64,000 nucleotides of DNA, taken from NCBI GenBank assembly GCA_023229945.1, contig JALNYH010000009.1, forward strand, positions 8,416 through 72,415. The letters run 5' to 3'. How positions within the stretch are numbered: the first letter of the stretch is position 1; each line of letters starts with the position of its first letter. Below, piece after piece: positions 17,468 to 25,304 of the stretch. The position numbers and the translations under genes are program-made. The notes under the pieces were generated by a model. It worked only from the letters and a program-made list of their open reading frames with translations, did not search any database and was not told the origin of the DNA. The DNA is from Arcobacteraceae bacterium. GTDB lineage: Bacteria; Campylobacterota; Campylobacteria; Campylobacterales; Arcobacteraceae.

Positions 17468-18157
17468 TTATTCACCATTTATTTTCAAATTAAATCCATT
17501 CTTAATGTACTTTATTGCCTCATCTATATCATCAGTTATTAGATATGAACTAAGATCAACTTCTTCAATATAGCTATATTTTAACATAACTTTAAAAAAA
17601 GCTTCAAGTGGTTCAAAAAACTCTTTTCCAAAAAGTACTATTGGAAATTTTCCCATTCTTTTAGTTTGCACAAGAACTAATGCCTCACTAAGCTCATCCA
17701 GTGTTCCAAAACCTCCAGGCATTACAACAAAAGCTACAGAGTATTTCAAAAAGCATACTTTTCTTGTAAAAAAGTATTTAAAGTCAATTGGTATTTGAAC
17801 AAAAGGATTTGTTCTTTGTTCATGCGGTAAATCAATATTAAGTCCTATTGATATATTAGCACCTTTACTACCAGCTTCCATAATCCCACCGCCACCACCA
17901 GTGATGATAGAATATCCTTCTAATGATAATTTTGCTGATAATTCTACAGTTTTTTTGTAAAAATAATCATTTTGAGGAGTTCTTGCACTTCCAAAAATTG
18001 ATACAGCCGGAGGAATATCATTTAATTCTTCAAAAGCATCTGTAAAATCTGCTAATATTTTAAACATTCTCCAAACATCTTTATCTTTTGCTTTATTGCT
18101 CAAAAACTCTTTTTGTAAATCTGGCATTACATGGTTTGCACTTTTAAATCTATTCAT
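17468..18157 (-). CDS. LOG-family protein (cytokinin riboside monophosphate phosphoribohydrolase type)
   Basis: A 229-residue Rossmann-fold protein. GGGGGIMEAGSKGA (about 88-101) and PGGFGTLDELSEAL (about 147-160) are the LOG/TIGR00730 signature, PGGxGTxxE. The enzyme releases ribose-5-phosphate from nucleoside monophosphates; the substrate here is unknown. It starts nine bases after the TauE-like gene and is probably cotranscribed with it. Confidence 0.85.
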   Translation of the reverse strand: MNRFKSANHVMPDLQKEFLSNKAKDKDVWRMFKILADFTDAFEELNDIPPAVSIFGSARTPQNDYFYKKTVELSAKLSLEGYSIITGGGGGIMEAGSKGANISIGLNIDLPHEQRTNPFVQIPIDFKYFFTRKVCFLKYSVAFVVMPGGFGTLDELSEALVLVQTKRMGKFPIVLFGKEFFEPLEAFFKVMLKYSYIEEVDLSSYLITDDIDEAIKYIKNGFNLKINGE

Positions 18158-18166
18158 TTAAGTCCC

Positions 18167-18876
18167 TTATAGATGACAATCTAGTATTGATTTATTAGGA
18201 TCAATTATATATTCATATCCACTATAAAGAGTATAAATACCAAATAAAATCACCGCAATACTAGCAAATTTTATCATAATATTTCTAAAACCTGATTGTT
18301 TAAAAAGTCCGACAAAAAATCCAAGAGAAAAAAGTGCAGGAATTGTACTAACTCCAAATATAAACATCACTACCCCACCCCAAAAAGGATCAGCAGTACT
18401 AGCAGCTGTAATTGCAAAAAAGTAAACAAATCCACAAGGAAGAAGACCATTGAGCATACCAAGAAGAAAAAAGCTAAATAATGAACCACTATGAAGTAAA
18501 CTTTTGAAACTTCTTTGATACCAAGAGCTTTTTGATACCCCATATTCAATAAGTGTTAAAAATTTTATTTTCCCTAGCAATGAAAGCCCAGCTAATACCA
18601 TAAATAGCCCAGCAATTAGCAGTAAAACACCATTTGTCATATTTGAAAAAGCTATCACTCCTCCCAAAAATCCAAACATTGCCCCAAGCATAACATAAGT
18701 CAATACTCTACCTACAGAATAACTAATATGAGCTAGTGATTGCTGAAATTTACTCCAACTATTATCAATTTTTGTACTTGAATATGCCATAACAATACCA
18801 CCACACATCCCAATACAATGTCCAAAAGAGCCTAAAAAGCTATTGTCATAATAGAAAGTATACTTACCGTTTCCAT
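18167..18876 (-). pseudogene. TauE/SafE (UreH_2)-like membrane protein gene with N-terminal frameshift
   Basis: A membrane protein with about six helices and the motif GSFGHCIGMCGGIVMAY typical of the heavy-metal/TauE-SafE family, plus LNGLLPCGFVYFFA. The good start (ATG 18876, with GGAGG seven bases before it) reads METVSILSIMTIAF and then hits TAG at 18834-18832. A -1 shift in the T5 run (18838-18834) restores LGSFGHC and a 230-residue-plus product. The alternative TTG start at 18889 makes an unlikely N-terminus, because GGAGG would then be coding. Either a real frameshift, a slippery site or a sequencing error is possible. Confidence 0.65.
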
Positions 18877-18925
18877 GAAGTCCTCCCAACCAATAAAACT
18901 CTAATAAAGAGGCTATAGATTAGTA

Positions 18926-18988
18926 CTAGTACTAGGCAGAAGTTTGAAGCTTTACATCGTAAAGTGAAAACTTCTAACGAAGTAATAG
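18926..18988 (-). repeat. CGTT...GCCT dyad repeat, copy R2
   Basis: On the plus strand: stem AGAAGTTT pairs with AAACTTCT, and inner CTTTAC-ATC-GTAAAG forms the tip. Read on the minus strand it aligns with R3 through CTA..., CGTT.GAA, TACGATGTA and GCCT.GTA.TAG. Confidence 0.55.
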
Positions 18989-19017
18989 TGCTGATATATA
19001 GTCTTATAACTACCCTA

Positions 19018-19077
19018 CTACTGCGTTGGAAAATTTTGAAATACGATGTATTCCTGCAATTTTCCGCCTTGTATTAG
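19018..19077 (+). repeat. CGTT...GCCT dyad repeat, copy R3
   Basis: CTACTGCGTTGG opens and CCGCCTTGTATTAG closes. GGAAAATT pairs with AATTTTCC around AATAC-GAT-GTATT. It is inverted relative to R2 and like R1 at 1100-1180. Confidence 0.55.
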
Positions 19078-19123
19078 GACAGTTCTAAAACTACTTTCTT
19101 AGAGTTTGATTGGCTGGGTGGAC

Positions 19124-19636
19124 TTAGTTATTCTCTTGAATATATTTTGCATATACTGGATTTGTCATATTTTCACCTCTTAACATTCGTTCCTTCATTT
19201 CATTAAAATCAATCAATTTGTCTTGATTGTTTTCATAGGCACCAAATCCATATCTCATAGGTGTTACTTCATTTACACTATAATATGCTTTATATCCATC
19301 TATCCACTGGTGAGTATCTTTAGCATATACCCAAATCACAACATTATCAGCAAACTCTTTGTCTTTCAACCAATTTATCATACCACCATGGTCATGAAAA
19401 AACCATGTTTTACCATTTTGTGCAATCACTTGTGACGCATAAGTAATATCATCAATATTCATACCACAATCACTATCTTGATACTGCCCCAAAACTATAT
19501 CTAAAGGTTTTTTATCTAAATTACCCTCAACCACCACAACAGTTTTTGCACTATTATGATTTGATACTATAATAAAACCTATAACAAAAATAAAAATAGA
19601 TACAAATAAAACTTTTAATAAAATATCTTTTATCAT
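19124..19636 (-). CDS. Membrane-anchored NosL-like protein
   Basis: 170 residues. An N-terminal anchor (about 5-25, LLKVLFVSIFIFVIGFIIV) leads into a periplasmic NosL-like domain: DSDCGM (Cys57), ITYASQVIAQNGKTWFFHDHGGMINWL, WIDGYKAYY and TPMRYGFGAY. NosL proteins bind Cu(I) and help assemble the copper site of N2O reductase. Here the lipobox Cys is replaced by a helix and one Cys remains of the usual CxxCGM. The ATG at 19636 overlaps the previous stop as ATGA; the longer reading from 19684 would lie inside that gene. Last gene of the operon. Confidence 0.75.
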   Translation of the reverse strand: MIKDILLKVLFVSIFIFVIGFIIVSNHNSAKTVVVVEGNLDKKPLDIVLGQYQDSDCGMNIDDITYASQVIAQNGKTWFFHDHGGMINWLKDKEFADNVVIWVYAKDTHQWIDGYKAYYSVNEVTPMRYGFGAYENNQDKLIDFNEMKERMLRGENMTNPVYAKYIQENN

Positions 19637-20601
19637 AAAAACACCCCATTTACCAAATAATACCCAACAACATAAGAAGTACAAATTATGACAAAAATTG
19701 TATTAAAAAATGTACTATATAAAAAATACTTTTGTATAGTTTGCTTGATAAGAAGCTTTAATGCAAGATTTACAATACCAAAAAAACTCCCCAAAAACAA
19801 ACTCCCCCATATCAAATATCCTACAAAATAATAATCACTTTGCAACATACAAAAAGGGCATATATGAGTTGGCAACTGATAGATATAAGTACCAAAAAAA
19901 TATGTAACTGCATAATAACCAAAATAAAACAAAAGAATTGTCGAAAGGAAACTAAAAAGTGGGTTTTTTTGGATATTTGCTATCAATACAAGAATATATA
20001 TACTATAAAATAAAATCAAAAGTGTTTGCGTATTGATGCCAAAAGGCAAGGGGTCACTACTTCCACTAACTCCAAATATCACAGAACAACACTGCACTGG
20101 AACATCTGTAGAAATATGTGTAAAATAGAGTATTTCAAGGACAAACTCTATAAAAATAAAAGCAAATATAACAATTGCCAAAATTAGTTTTGTCTTAATA
20201 TATGGATAATCATATGCTGTAATATCAAGCTTATTTACAATAAGCCAAATGCCAACAATAAAGATAATAAATATCTTCAATCCTAATAAAAAATTACCAT
20301 ATTCATTAGCACCCACAACACCAGCAGCACACATAGCCCCATGAACCACATCAGATAAACTATCTATAGTAAAAGCAAAATAAGGGAGTAATATAATCTT
20401 AGCAATCAAAGAAAAGAATAGTATCAATACTATCAAATAACTTTTTTTCTCAAGTGTGTATTGAAATGCACTAGTAGAGCTAAAATCCCATTTTTTATAA
20501 ATATAAATACCAAAAAATGAAGCCAAACCTTGCATAAGCAAAATCAAAAATCCAGCAACTACCAATATAATTACATTTTGTTGTAATAATATATCACCCA
20601 C
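19633..20601 (-). CDS. Polytopic membrane protein with CPFC motif, unknown
   Basis: 322 residues with about eight hydrophobic helices. Cysteines sit at positions likely near the membrane surface: HGAMCAAG (Cys91), VQCC (171-172), HICPFCM (248, 251) and Cys307. A CxxC next to a helix, with further Cys pairs, recalls thiol-redox or metal-relay membrane proteins of the DsbB/VKOR kind, but I do not recognise the family. The start overlaps the ABC ATPase gene by eight bases and the end overlaps the NosL gene by ATGA, so it is part of the same machine. Confidence 0.7.
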   Translation of the reverse strand: MGDILLQQNVIILVVAGFLILLMQGLASFFGIYIYKKWDFSSTSAFQYTLEKKSYLIVLILFFSLIAKIILLPYFAFTIDSLSDVVHGAMCAAGVVGANEYGNFLLGLKIFIIFIVGIWLIVNKLDITAYDYPYIKTKLILAIVIFAFIFIEFVLEILYFTHISTDVPVQCCSVIFGVSGSSDPLPFGINTQTLLILFYSIYILVLIANIQKNPLFSFLSTILLFYFGYYAVTYFFGTYIYQLPTHICPFCMLQSDYYFVGYLIWGSLFLGSFFGIVNLALKLLIKQTIQKYFLYSTFFNTIFVIICTSYVVGYYLVNGVFL

Positions 20602-21265
20602 TTATATCACCATCTTTGATATATATAATTTTTTCTACAAAATCCAACTCATCAAATAAACTATCATGTGTAGAAATTACAATAGTTTTTCCAAGTTTTT
20701 TTAGATTGCTTAAAATCTCTACTAAATTCTTAGAATTTGCACTGTCTAAATTTGCTGTGGGTTCATCAAGCAATATAATATTTGGATTATTCACCAATGC
20801 TCTGGCAATTGCCACACGCTGTTTTTCTCCACCTGATAAATTCTTGGAAATTTCCATACTTTTATGGGCAATATTGCATATTTGCATAGCATAATTTACT
20901 TTTTCTTCAATCTCTTTTGCACTAAGACCAAGTGGAATCAATGGAATAGAAATATTATCAAACACACTTAAATCATTTATCAAATGAAAAGATTGAAACA
21001 CAAACCCAATAGAACTAGCTCTAAAATTGGACAAATGCAAATCTGGCAATTTTGCTATATATTTATCTTCTACAATCACTTCACCACTTGTTGGTTTATT
21101 CATACCACCTATTATAGAAAGAAGCGTAGATTTACCACTTCCACTTACTCCTTTTAGTACCACAACCGTATTTGGCAAAACTTCAAAGTTGATATTTCTC
21201 AAAGCTACAAACTCATTTTTTTGACCAACATTATATATTTTATTGAGTGCTTTAATTTTTATCAT
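20594..21265 (-). CDS. ABC transporter ATPase, LolD/MacB type
   Basis: 223 residues, a single cytoplasmic nucleotide-binding domain. Walker A is GVSGSGKST (about 39-47), the Q-loop sits in FVFQSFHLINDLSVFDN, the signature is LSGGEKQRVAIARAL, and Walker B is IILLDEPTANLDS. It follows the FtsX-type permease with a four-base overlap. Such pairs usually move periplasmic or outer-membrane cargo mechanically rather than importing solutes. Confidence 0.9.
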   Translation of the reverse strand: MIKIKALNKIYNVGQKNEFVALRNINFEVLPNTVVVLKGVSGSGKSTLLSIIGGMNKPTSGEVIVEDKYIAKLPDLHLSNFRASSIGFVFQSFHLINDLSVFDNISIPLIPLGLSAKEIEEKVNYAMQICNIAHKSMEISKNLSGGEKQRVAIARALVNNPNIILLDEPTANLDSANSKNLVEILSNLKKLGKTIVISTHDSLFDELDFVEKIIYIKDGDISG

Positions 21266-22440
21266 CTCAAGCTCCCATCTATATCACTAGTTGCTATTTT
21301 CCAAGCAGGAATCAAAACAGAGGCTATAAAGAAAATCATAAAAAACATAAATAAACTAAAAAGCATGGAAAATTCTATATAAGGGACAAATGATATATCA
21401 TATCCAATATTGTGTGAGCCCAAAAAAATATCTGCCAATAATGGTGCATCAAAAACAAAAACAAAAATATAAGCGATTATCACCCCAAGTAAAAAACTAA
21501 AAATACCAACTATTGAACTTTCAAATACCTTTAGCACTATAATAGCCTTGATACTCCAGCCAGTCGCTCGGAATATTGCAATCTCTTTTTTATCACTAGA
21601 ATTTATCATAGAATATCTTTGGTATAAGACCAGACAAAAAGTAAGCAATAAAATCATAAATACAATCAAAAAGAATCCACTTTTATAGTTATACAAATTC
21701 GTATAGCTTTTTTGTAAATCTTCTTTTGTAATGATTTTTATATTATGATGTTTATCAATAAGCTCAACTTTAAGATTTATCCATTCAGTATCATTTGGAA
21801 CATTTAGCACTATATCTGTTGATTTATCTTTATCAATACCCAATATCCTCTTAGCCAAATCAATATCCATCAAAATCAAATCATTAGATATAATATCACT
21901 ATTTTTAGGCATAGTATCAAAAATCATAACTCTTTGAATATCAAGTTGTGGTGTCAAAAAATTATAATACTCTTTATAATAGTTTTTATCAAAAAAATCC
22001 TTGACTCCATTTCCAATTATCATATAATCTTCGCTCATAAACTTTTCAATATCAATACCATCAAAAACTTTTTTTATTTGTAAAGATGTATATTCATCAA
22101 ATAAATCAATCCCTACAATAGTAAATTTATAATCACTTGCCAAATGATAATACTCTCCATAAACACGAGGTTGAATATGTGAAATACCTCTAATATTCCT
22201 AAAATCATCAATCCACTCATTTGGTATATCATCACGATTACCAGCACGAACCTTTTGTACTACAAAATCACTTTGACTATCTACAAAACTAAGCAGTTGA
22301 TGTTTTATTGATGTACTTATAAACATAACAGACACCAAAATGGTTATCAAAAGAGTGGAAATTAAGAAAATTGAAATGTGTTTGATTCTATGTTGATATA
22401 CTAATAAAAATAAAAAACTCAAAAATGTCTTATTTATCAT
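21262..22440 (-). CDS. FtsX-family ABC permease
   Basis: 392 residues from the ATG at 22440 (MINKTFLSFLFLLVYQHR). The layout is one N-terminal helix (about 20-42), a roughly 200-residue periplasmic MacB-like domain (GNRDDIPNEWIDDF, GIDLFDEY, DYMIIGNGVKDFF), then three C-terminal helices with KKEIAIFRATGWSIKAIIVLKVFESSIVGI, the FtsX signature. An upstream start at 22590 would lie wholly inside the preceding gene and was not used. It partners the ATPase that follows. Confidence 0.85.
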   Translation of the reverse strand: MINKTFLSFLFLLVYQHRIKHISIFLISTLLITILVSVMFISTSIKHQLLSFVDSQSDFVVQKVRAGNRDDIPNEWIDDFRNIRGISHIQPRVYGEYYHLASDYKFTIVGIDLFDEYTSLQIKKVFDGIDIEKFMSEDYMIIGNGVKDFFDKNYYKEYYNFLTPQLDIQRVMIFDTMPKNSDIISNDLILMDIDLAKRILGIDKDKSTDIVLNVPNDTEWINLKVELIDKHHNIKIITKEDLQKSYTNLYNYKSGFFLIVFMILLLTFCLVLYQRYSMINSSDKKEIAIFRATGWSIKAIIVLKVFESSIVGIFSFLLGVIIAYIFVFVFDAPLLADIFLGSHNIGYDISFVPYIEFSMLFSLFMFFMIFFIASVLIPAWKIATSDIDGSLR

Positions 22441-22681
22441 AAACAAATCTTTTATATTGAATTTGAGGCATTTGTGGATGGAATTCTTTTTTGTTATCGA
22501 AATCAAATCTAGATTCATAGATAGTAGAATTATATGCAAGATATGGCATAGTCGTAAGACTAGCCACATCAATTGCTTTTGAATTATCAAAAATATAGTA
22601 TTTGTACTGGCTATGTATCATCAAAGATACAAATAAACCAAATACAATAAAGAAACTATACAAAAAACTTTTATATATCAA
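22430..22681 (-). CDS. Small membrane-anchored periplasmic protein
   Basis: About 83 residues from a TTG at 22681, which has AGAGG four to five bases ahead. An ATG at 22705 in frame gives 91 residues but lacks an SD and lies inside the upstream gene. One helix (YKSFLYSFFIVFGLFVSLMI) is followed by a periplasmic tail rich in Tyr, Asp and Pro. There are no Cys. The gene sits between the NosL fusion and the permease with short overlaps. Possibly an accessory subunit of the ABC complex; not recognised. Confidence 0.55.
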   Translation of the reverse strand: MIYKSFLYSFFIVFGLFVSLMIHSQYKYYIFDNSKAIDVASLTTMPYLAYNSTIYESRFDFDNKKEFHPQMPQIQYKRFVYDK

Positions 22682-22688
22682 AATACCT

Positions 22689-24068
22689 CTATTTATCAAG
22701 CCCAAATACTATTTCAGGTGTAATTTCATTAAATGTTAGAATTTGCTTACCACTATAGCTTTTACTAAAAGCTACTGCATCTTCTTTTGTTGAAAATGGA
22801 ATCAACTCTTTACCCATAGGGCCATAAACTGAAGCACCTATTACAAAAAATGCTTTTTTTGCATCAATTTTATTAAGTGTATAATAATCACTTACTAGTA
22901 TTATAGCAAAATCATCTTTAGTATAGTTATGATGGTAACTCTTTGCTTCAAAAATAAATTTAAACATATCTTTTGAACCATCATAAAAAAACTCTTTTCC
23001 ATCACTTAGCTTTGTATATGCTGCCCATTTAGGATATTTTGCAACAAACATTCCACACACTGGACATTTTGTATCTTTTGGTACTATCAATGGATCTGCT
23101 TTTGCATTTACCATACCATCTTTAGAATTCCATAAATATCCTAATAATGACACACTATCATCATCTTTTAATTTTGGACAATCTTTATTTACAGCATTTT
23201 TCAAATCATTAAATGTAGTATATTTTGTTGGATCTATTTGTTTACAAACTCTTTGATGTATATTTTCACCTCTTTTTAAAAAGTTTGAATCTTTTCTTGA
23301 TTTGATATATAGTTGTATTTCTTCATTTTGTCCATACATTTTCTCAAAATTCTCAAGTTTTATATCCCAAACATACAGCATTACAGCTTGAAGTTGACCA
23401 TCATTTAGTTCATCTCCACAAAGTTTTTGTTGTTCAATAATTGCTTTCATTTCGCCCATTGTATGTGCATCTATTTTATCAATAGCTTCTTTATTACATT
23501 TTGTATTATAAAGTTTTTCGCCGTTTTTATACATCATTGTGCTTCTATTATCATAAACCAAAGCAGTATCTTTAGCAAAATCCATAAATGCTATTTTATA
23601 CGCTTCATCAAAGCTTTTTACTTCTCCACCATAAGTTTGCTCAAAAGCAATCGCATCTTCAATTTTTGCAAAAGCATATTTACTAGTCATTGTCATTGTA
23701 CCTTTTACTGTACTACCTACTACATAATAAGCTTTTTTTGCATCAATAAATTTAAGAGTAGCCACATCAACAACTAAAATTTCTTTTATAGAATCATGCT
23801 TACCTTTTAAAACAGTAAGTTCCATCTCTTCTACAAGACAATAAAGACTACAATATTGTCTGTTAGTCCCATCACTCAATTTTACAGCATGGTTAGTTTT
23901 GTAAAATTTTGGTAAATGCATCCCACAATTTGGACAGTACAATTTATCTTCAGTAGTCTGAAGAAGAGTTGCATCTTTTACTGGAACTGTTTGAAACATT
24001 TGATTCGGATTTGCACTTGCAATTGAAGCTATCGTTAAGATTAGCAACACTAAGAATTTTTTAAACAT
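22689..24068 (-). CDS. NosL - degenerate cytochrome - NosL fusion protein
   Basis: 459 residues with a signal peptide (1-19, SIASA end). The first NosL domain (about 25-165) has CPNCGM at 45-50 and CSLYC at 73-77. The second (about 325-455) has CPVCGM at 335-340. Between them are two cytochrome c-like stretches, GEKLYNTKC-NKEAIDKI (183-198) and RGENIHQRVCKQIDP (266-280). Their surroundings match haem domains, but no CxxCH survives, so neither can bind haem c. First gene of the operon. Both repeats keep IDAKKAYYVVGS / IDAKKAFFVIGA. Predicted periplasmic Cu(I) handling. Confidence 0.8.
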   Translation of the reverse strand: MFKKFLVLLILTIASIASANPNQMFQTVPVKDATLLQTTEDKLYCPNCGMHLPKFYKTNHAVKLSDGTNRQYCSLYCLVEEMELTVLKGKHDSIKEILVVDVATLKFIDAKKAYYVVGSTVKGTMTMTSKYAFAKIEDAIAFEQTYGGEVKSFDEAYKIAFMDFAKDTALVYDNRSTMMYKNGEKLYNTKCNKEAIDKIDAHTMGEMKAIIEQQKLCGDELNDGQLQAVMLYVWDIKLENFEKMYGQNEEIQLYIKSRKDSNFLKRGENIHQRVCKQIDPTKYTTFNDLKNAVNKDCPKLKDDDSVSLLGYLWNSKDGMVNAKADPLIVPKDTKCPVCGMFVAKYPKWAAYTKLSDGKEFFYDGSKDMFKFIFEAKSYHHNYTKDDFAIILVSDYYTLNKIDAKKAFFVIGASVYGPMGKELIPFSTKEDAVAFSKSYSGKQILTFNEITPEIVFGLDK

Positions 24069-24310
24069 TTTAGTCCTTTTTAATTAGATATTTTATAGAG
24101 TATTATAGTAAGTCTTTGTTAATTAATCGTTAAATCATGAAATTATAACTGATTAATAAAATGTTTAACCATACAGATTAAAATTGTAGTATATTTGAGA
24201 AAGTTCAAGGCAGACATTAGCCAAGTTTTAGAGTTGATAGTTAGTTAATGATGACAATTTGGTAAATTTCTAACTCCGAAAGTACCAAATAGCATCATTT
24301 AAAACTAAAT
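24069..24310. other. 242-bp gap between NosL operon and infA
   Basis: A minus-strand TATAAT (24107-24102) about 35 bases ahead of the NosL fusion gene is a candidate promoter. Nearer infA, ATTTGGTA (24256-24263 region) pairs with TACCAAAT (about 24285-24292) inside a GATG/CATC-closed stem-loop, possibly the end structure of the ribosomal operon. No T-rich tail follows. No ORF was seen, and rpmJ is not here. Confidence 0.5.
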
Positions 24311-24529
24311 TTATTTGTAACGGTGAGTAATTCTACCCTTATCTAGTGAATACGGAGTAATCTCAACCTTTACTTTATCACCTGGCAAAATTTTAATATA
24401 ATTCATTCTCATTTTTCCAGATATATGACATAAAACTATGTGACCATTATCAAATCCTACTCTAAACATAGCATTTGGAAGAGCCTCTTTTACTACTCCA
24501 TCAATTACTATTACATCATCTTTTGCCAT
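24311..24529 (-). CDS. infA: Translation initiation factor IF-1
   Basis: 72 residues, the standard length, a single OB-fold: [49 protein letters not shown]. It binds the 30S A site during initiation. Last gene of the long leftward ribosomal operon, 15 bases after map. Confidence 0.97.
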   Translation of the reverse strand: MAKDDVIVIDGVVKEALPNAMFRVGFDNGHIVLCHISGKMRMNYIKILPGDKVKVEITPYSLDKGRITHRYK

Positions 24530-24543
24530 CTATTTTATCCCTT

Positions 24544-25302
24544 TTATATTTGTGTTAATATTTTTGCTTTACCATTTACAATAGCTACTGTGTGTTCATA
24601 ATGACTAGTTCTTAAACCATCACGAGAAACTACAGACCAATTATCTTCTAAGATTACAGGTTCACTATCTTTATGACATATCATAGGTTCTATACAAAAC
24701 ACCATACCATTCTTGATTTTTGGACCTTGTTTTGGATTTGGTGCATCCAAATAATTTGGAATTTCTGGATCACAATGAGGCTCACGCCCTATTCCATGTC
24801 CACAAAATCTTACAAGTGGAACAAATCCTCGTGAATGTATAAAATTCTCAATCAATAAAGATAACTCTTTAAACCTCATACCCTCTTTGATAATTCCAAT
24901 AGCATACATCAATGTATCATATGAACAGTCAATAAGCTTTTGGTCTTCAGAAGATATTTTACCAATAGGCATAGTAATAGCTGCATCACCATACCAGCCA
25001 TCAATTTCACTTCCTATATCTATTCCTAAAATATCTCCGTCTTTTAATACGGTGTTATTTGGAATACCATGAATAACGACTTCATTTAATGATGTACATA
25101 TAGCATTAGGAAAGCCATAAAGTCCTTTAAAAGCTGGTCTTGCACCAAGTTTTAAAAGAAATTCTTCACCAAGTTTATCAACATCTAGAAGAGTCATACC
25201 AGATTTTACATTTGATTTTAAGTAGTCCAAAGTCTTCGCCACTGCAAGACCTGCAGTGTGAAGCTTTTGTATTTCATTAGGTTTTCTAAGTGGAATTGCC
25301 AA
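24544..25302 (-). CDS. map: Methionine aminopeptidase
   Basis: 252 residues, type I. It removes the initiator Met from nascent chains. The metal ligands are visible: DIGSEIDGWYGDAA (two Asp), CGHGIGREPHCDPEIPNY (His), EPMI (Glu) and the final Glu in THYEHTVAI. Located between secY and infA, as is common in the spc operon. Confidence 0.96.
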   Translation of the reverse strand: MAIPLRKPNEIQKLHTAGLAVAKTLDYLKSNVKSGMTLLDVDKLGEEFLLKLGARPAFKGLYGFPNAICTSLNEVVIHGIPNNTVLKDGDILGIDIGSEIDGWYGDAAITMPIGKISSEDQKLIDCSYDTLMYAIGIIKEGMRFKELSLLIENFIHSRGFVPLVRFCGHGIGREPHCDPEIPNYLDAPNPKQGPKIKNGMVFCIEPMICHKDSEPVILEDNWSVVSRDGLRTSHYEHTVAIVNGKAKILTQI

Positions 25303-25304
25303 GA

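Larger units (their letters stand above)
18878..19125. repeat. 248-bp inverted-repeat element between NosL and TauE-like genes
   Basis: Outer inverted repeats of 32 bases (18878-18909 and 19094-19125, 28/32 matching) begin AAGTCC and contain AAACTCTAA. Inside lie two copies of the CGTT...GCCT repeat in opposite orientation (18926-18988 and 19018-19077). The left arm supplies the GGAGG of the TauE-like gene. The right arm includes two bases of the NosL stop. No ORF or transposase is present. It could be a MITE-like element or a transcribed structural spacer. Confidence 0.6.

Noticed and set aside
18167..18889. TTG 18889 as the start of the TauE-like gene
   Set aside because: It would translate the GGAGG ribosome-binding site and gives a non-hydrophobic N-terminus unlike the family.
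22689..24068. Working cytochrome c in the NosL fusion
   Set aside because: No CxxCH anywhere in the protein.
24069..24310. rpmJ after infA
   Set aside because: No Cys/His-rich 37-codon frame in either strand of this gap.
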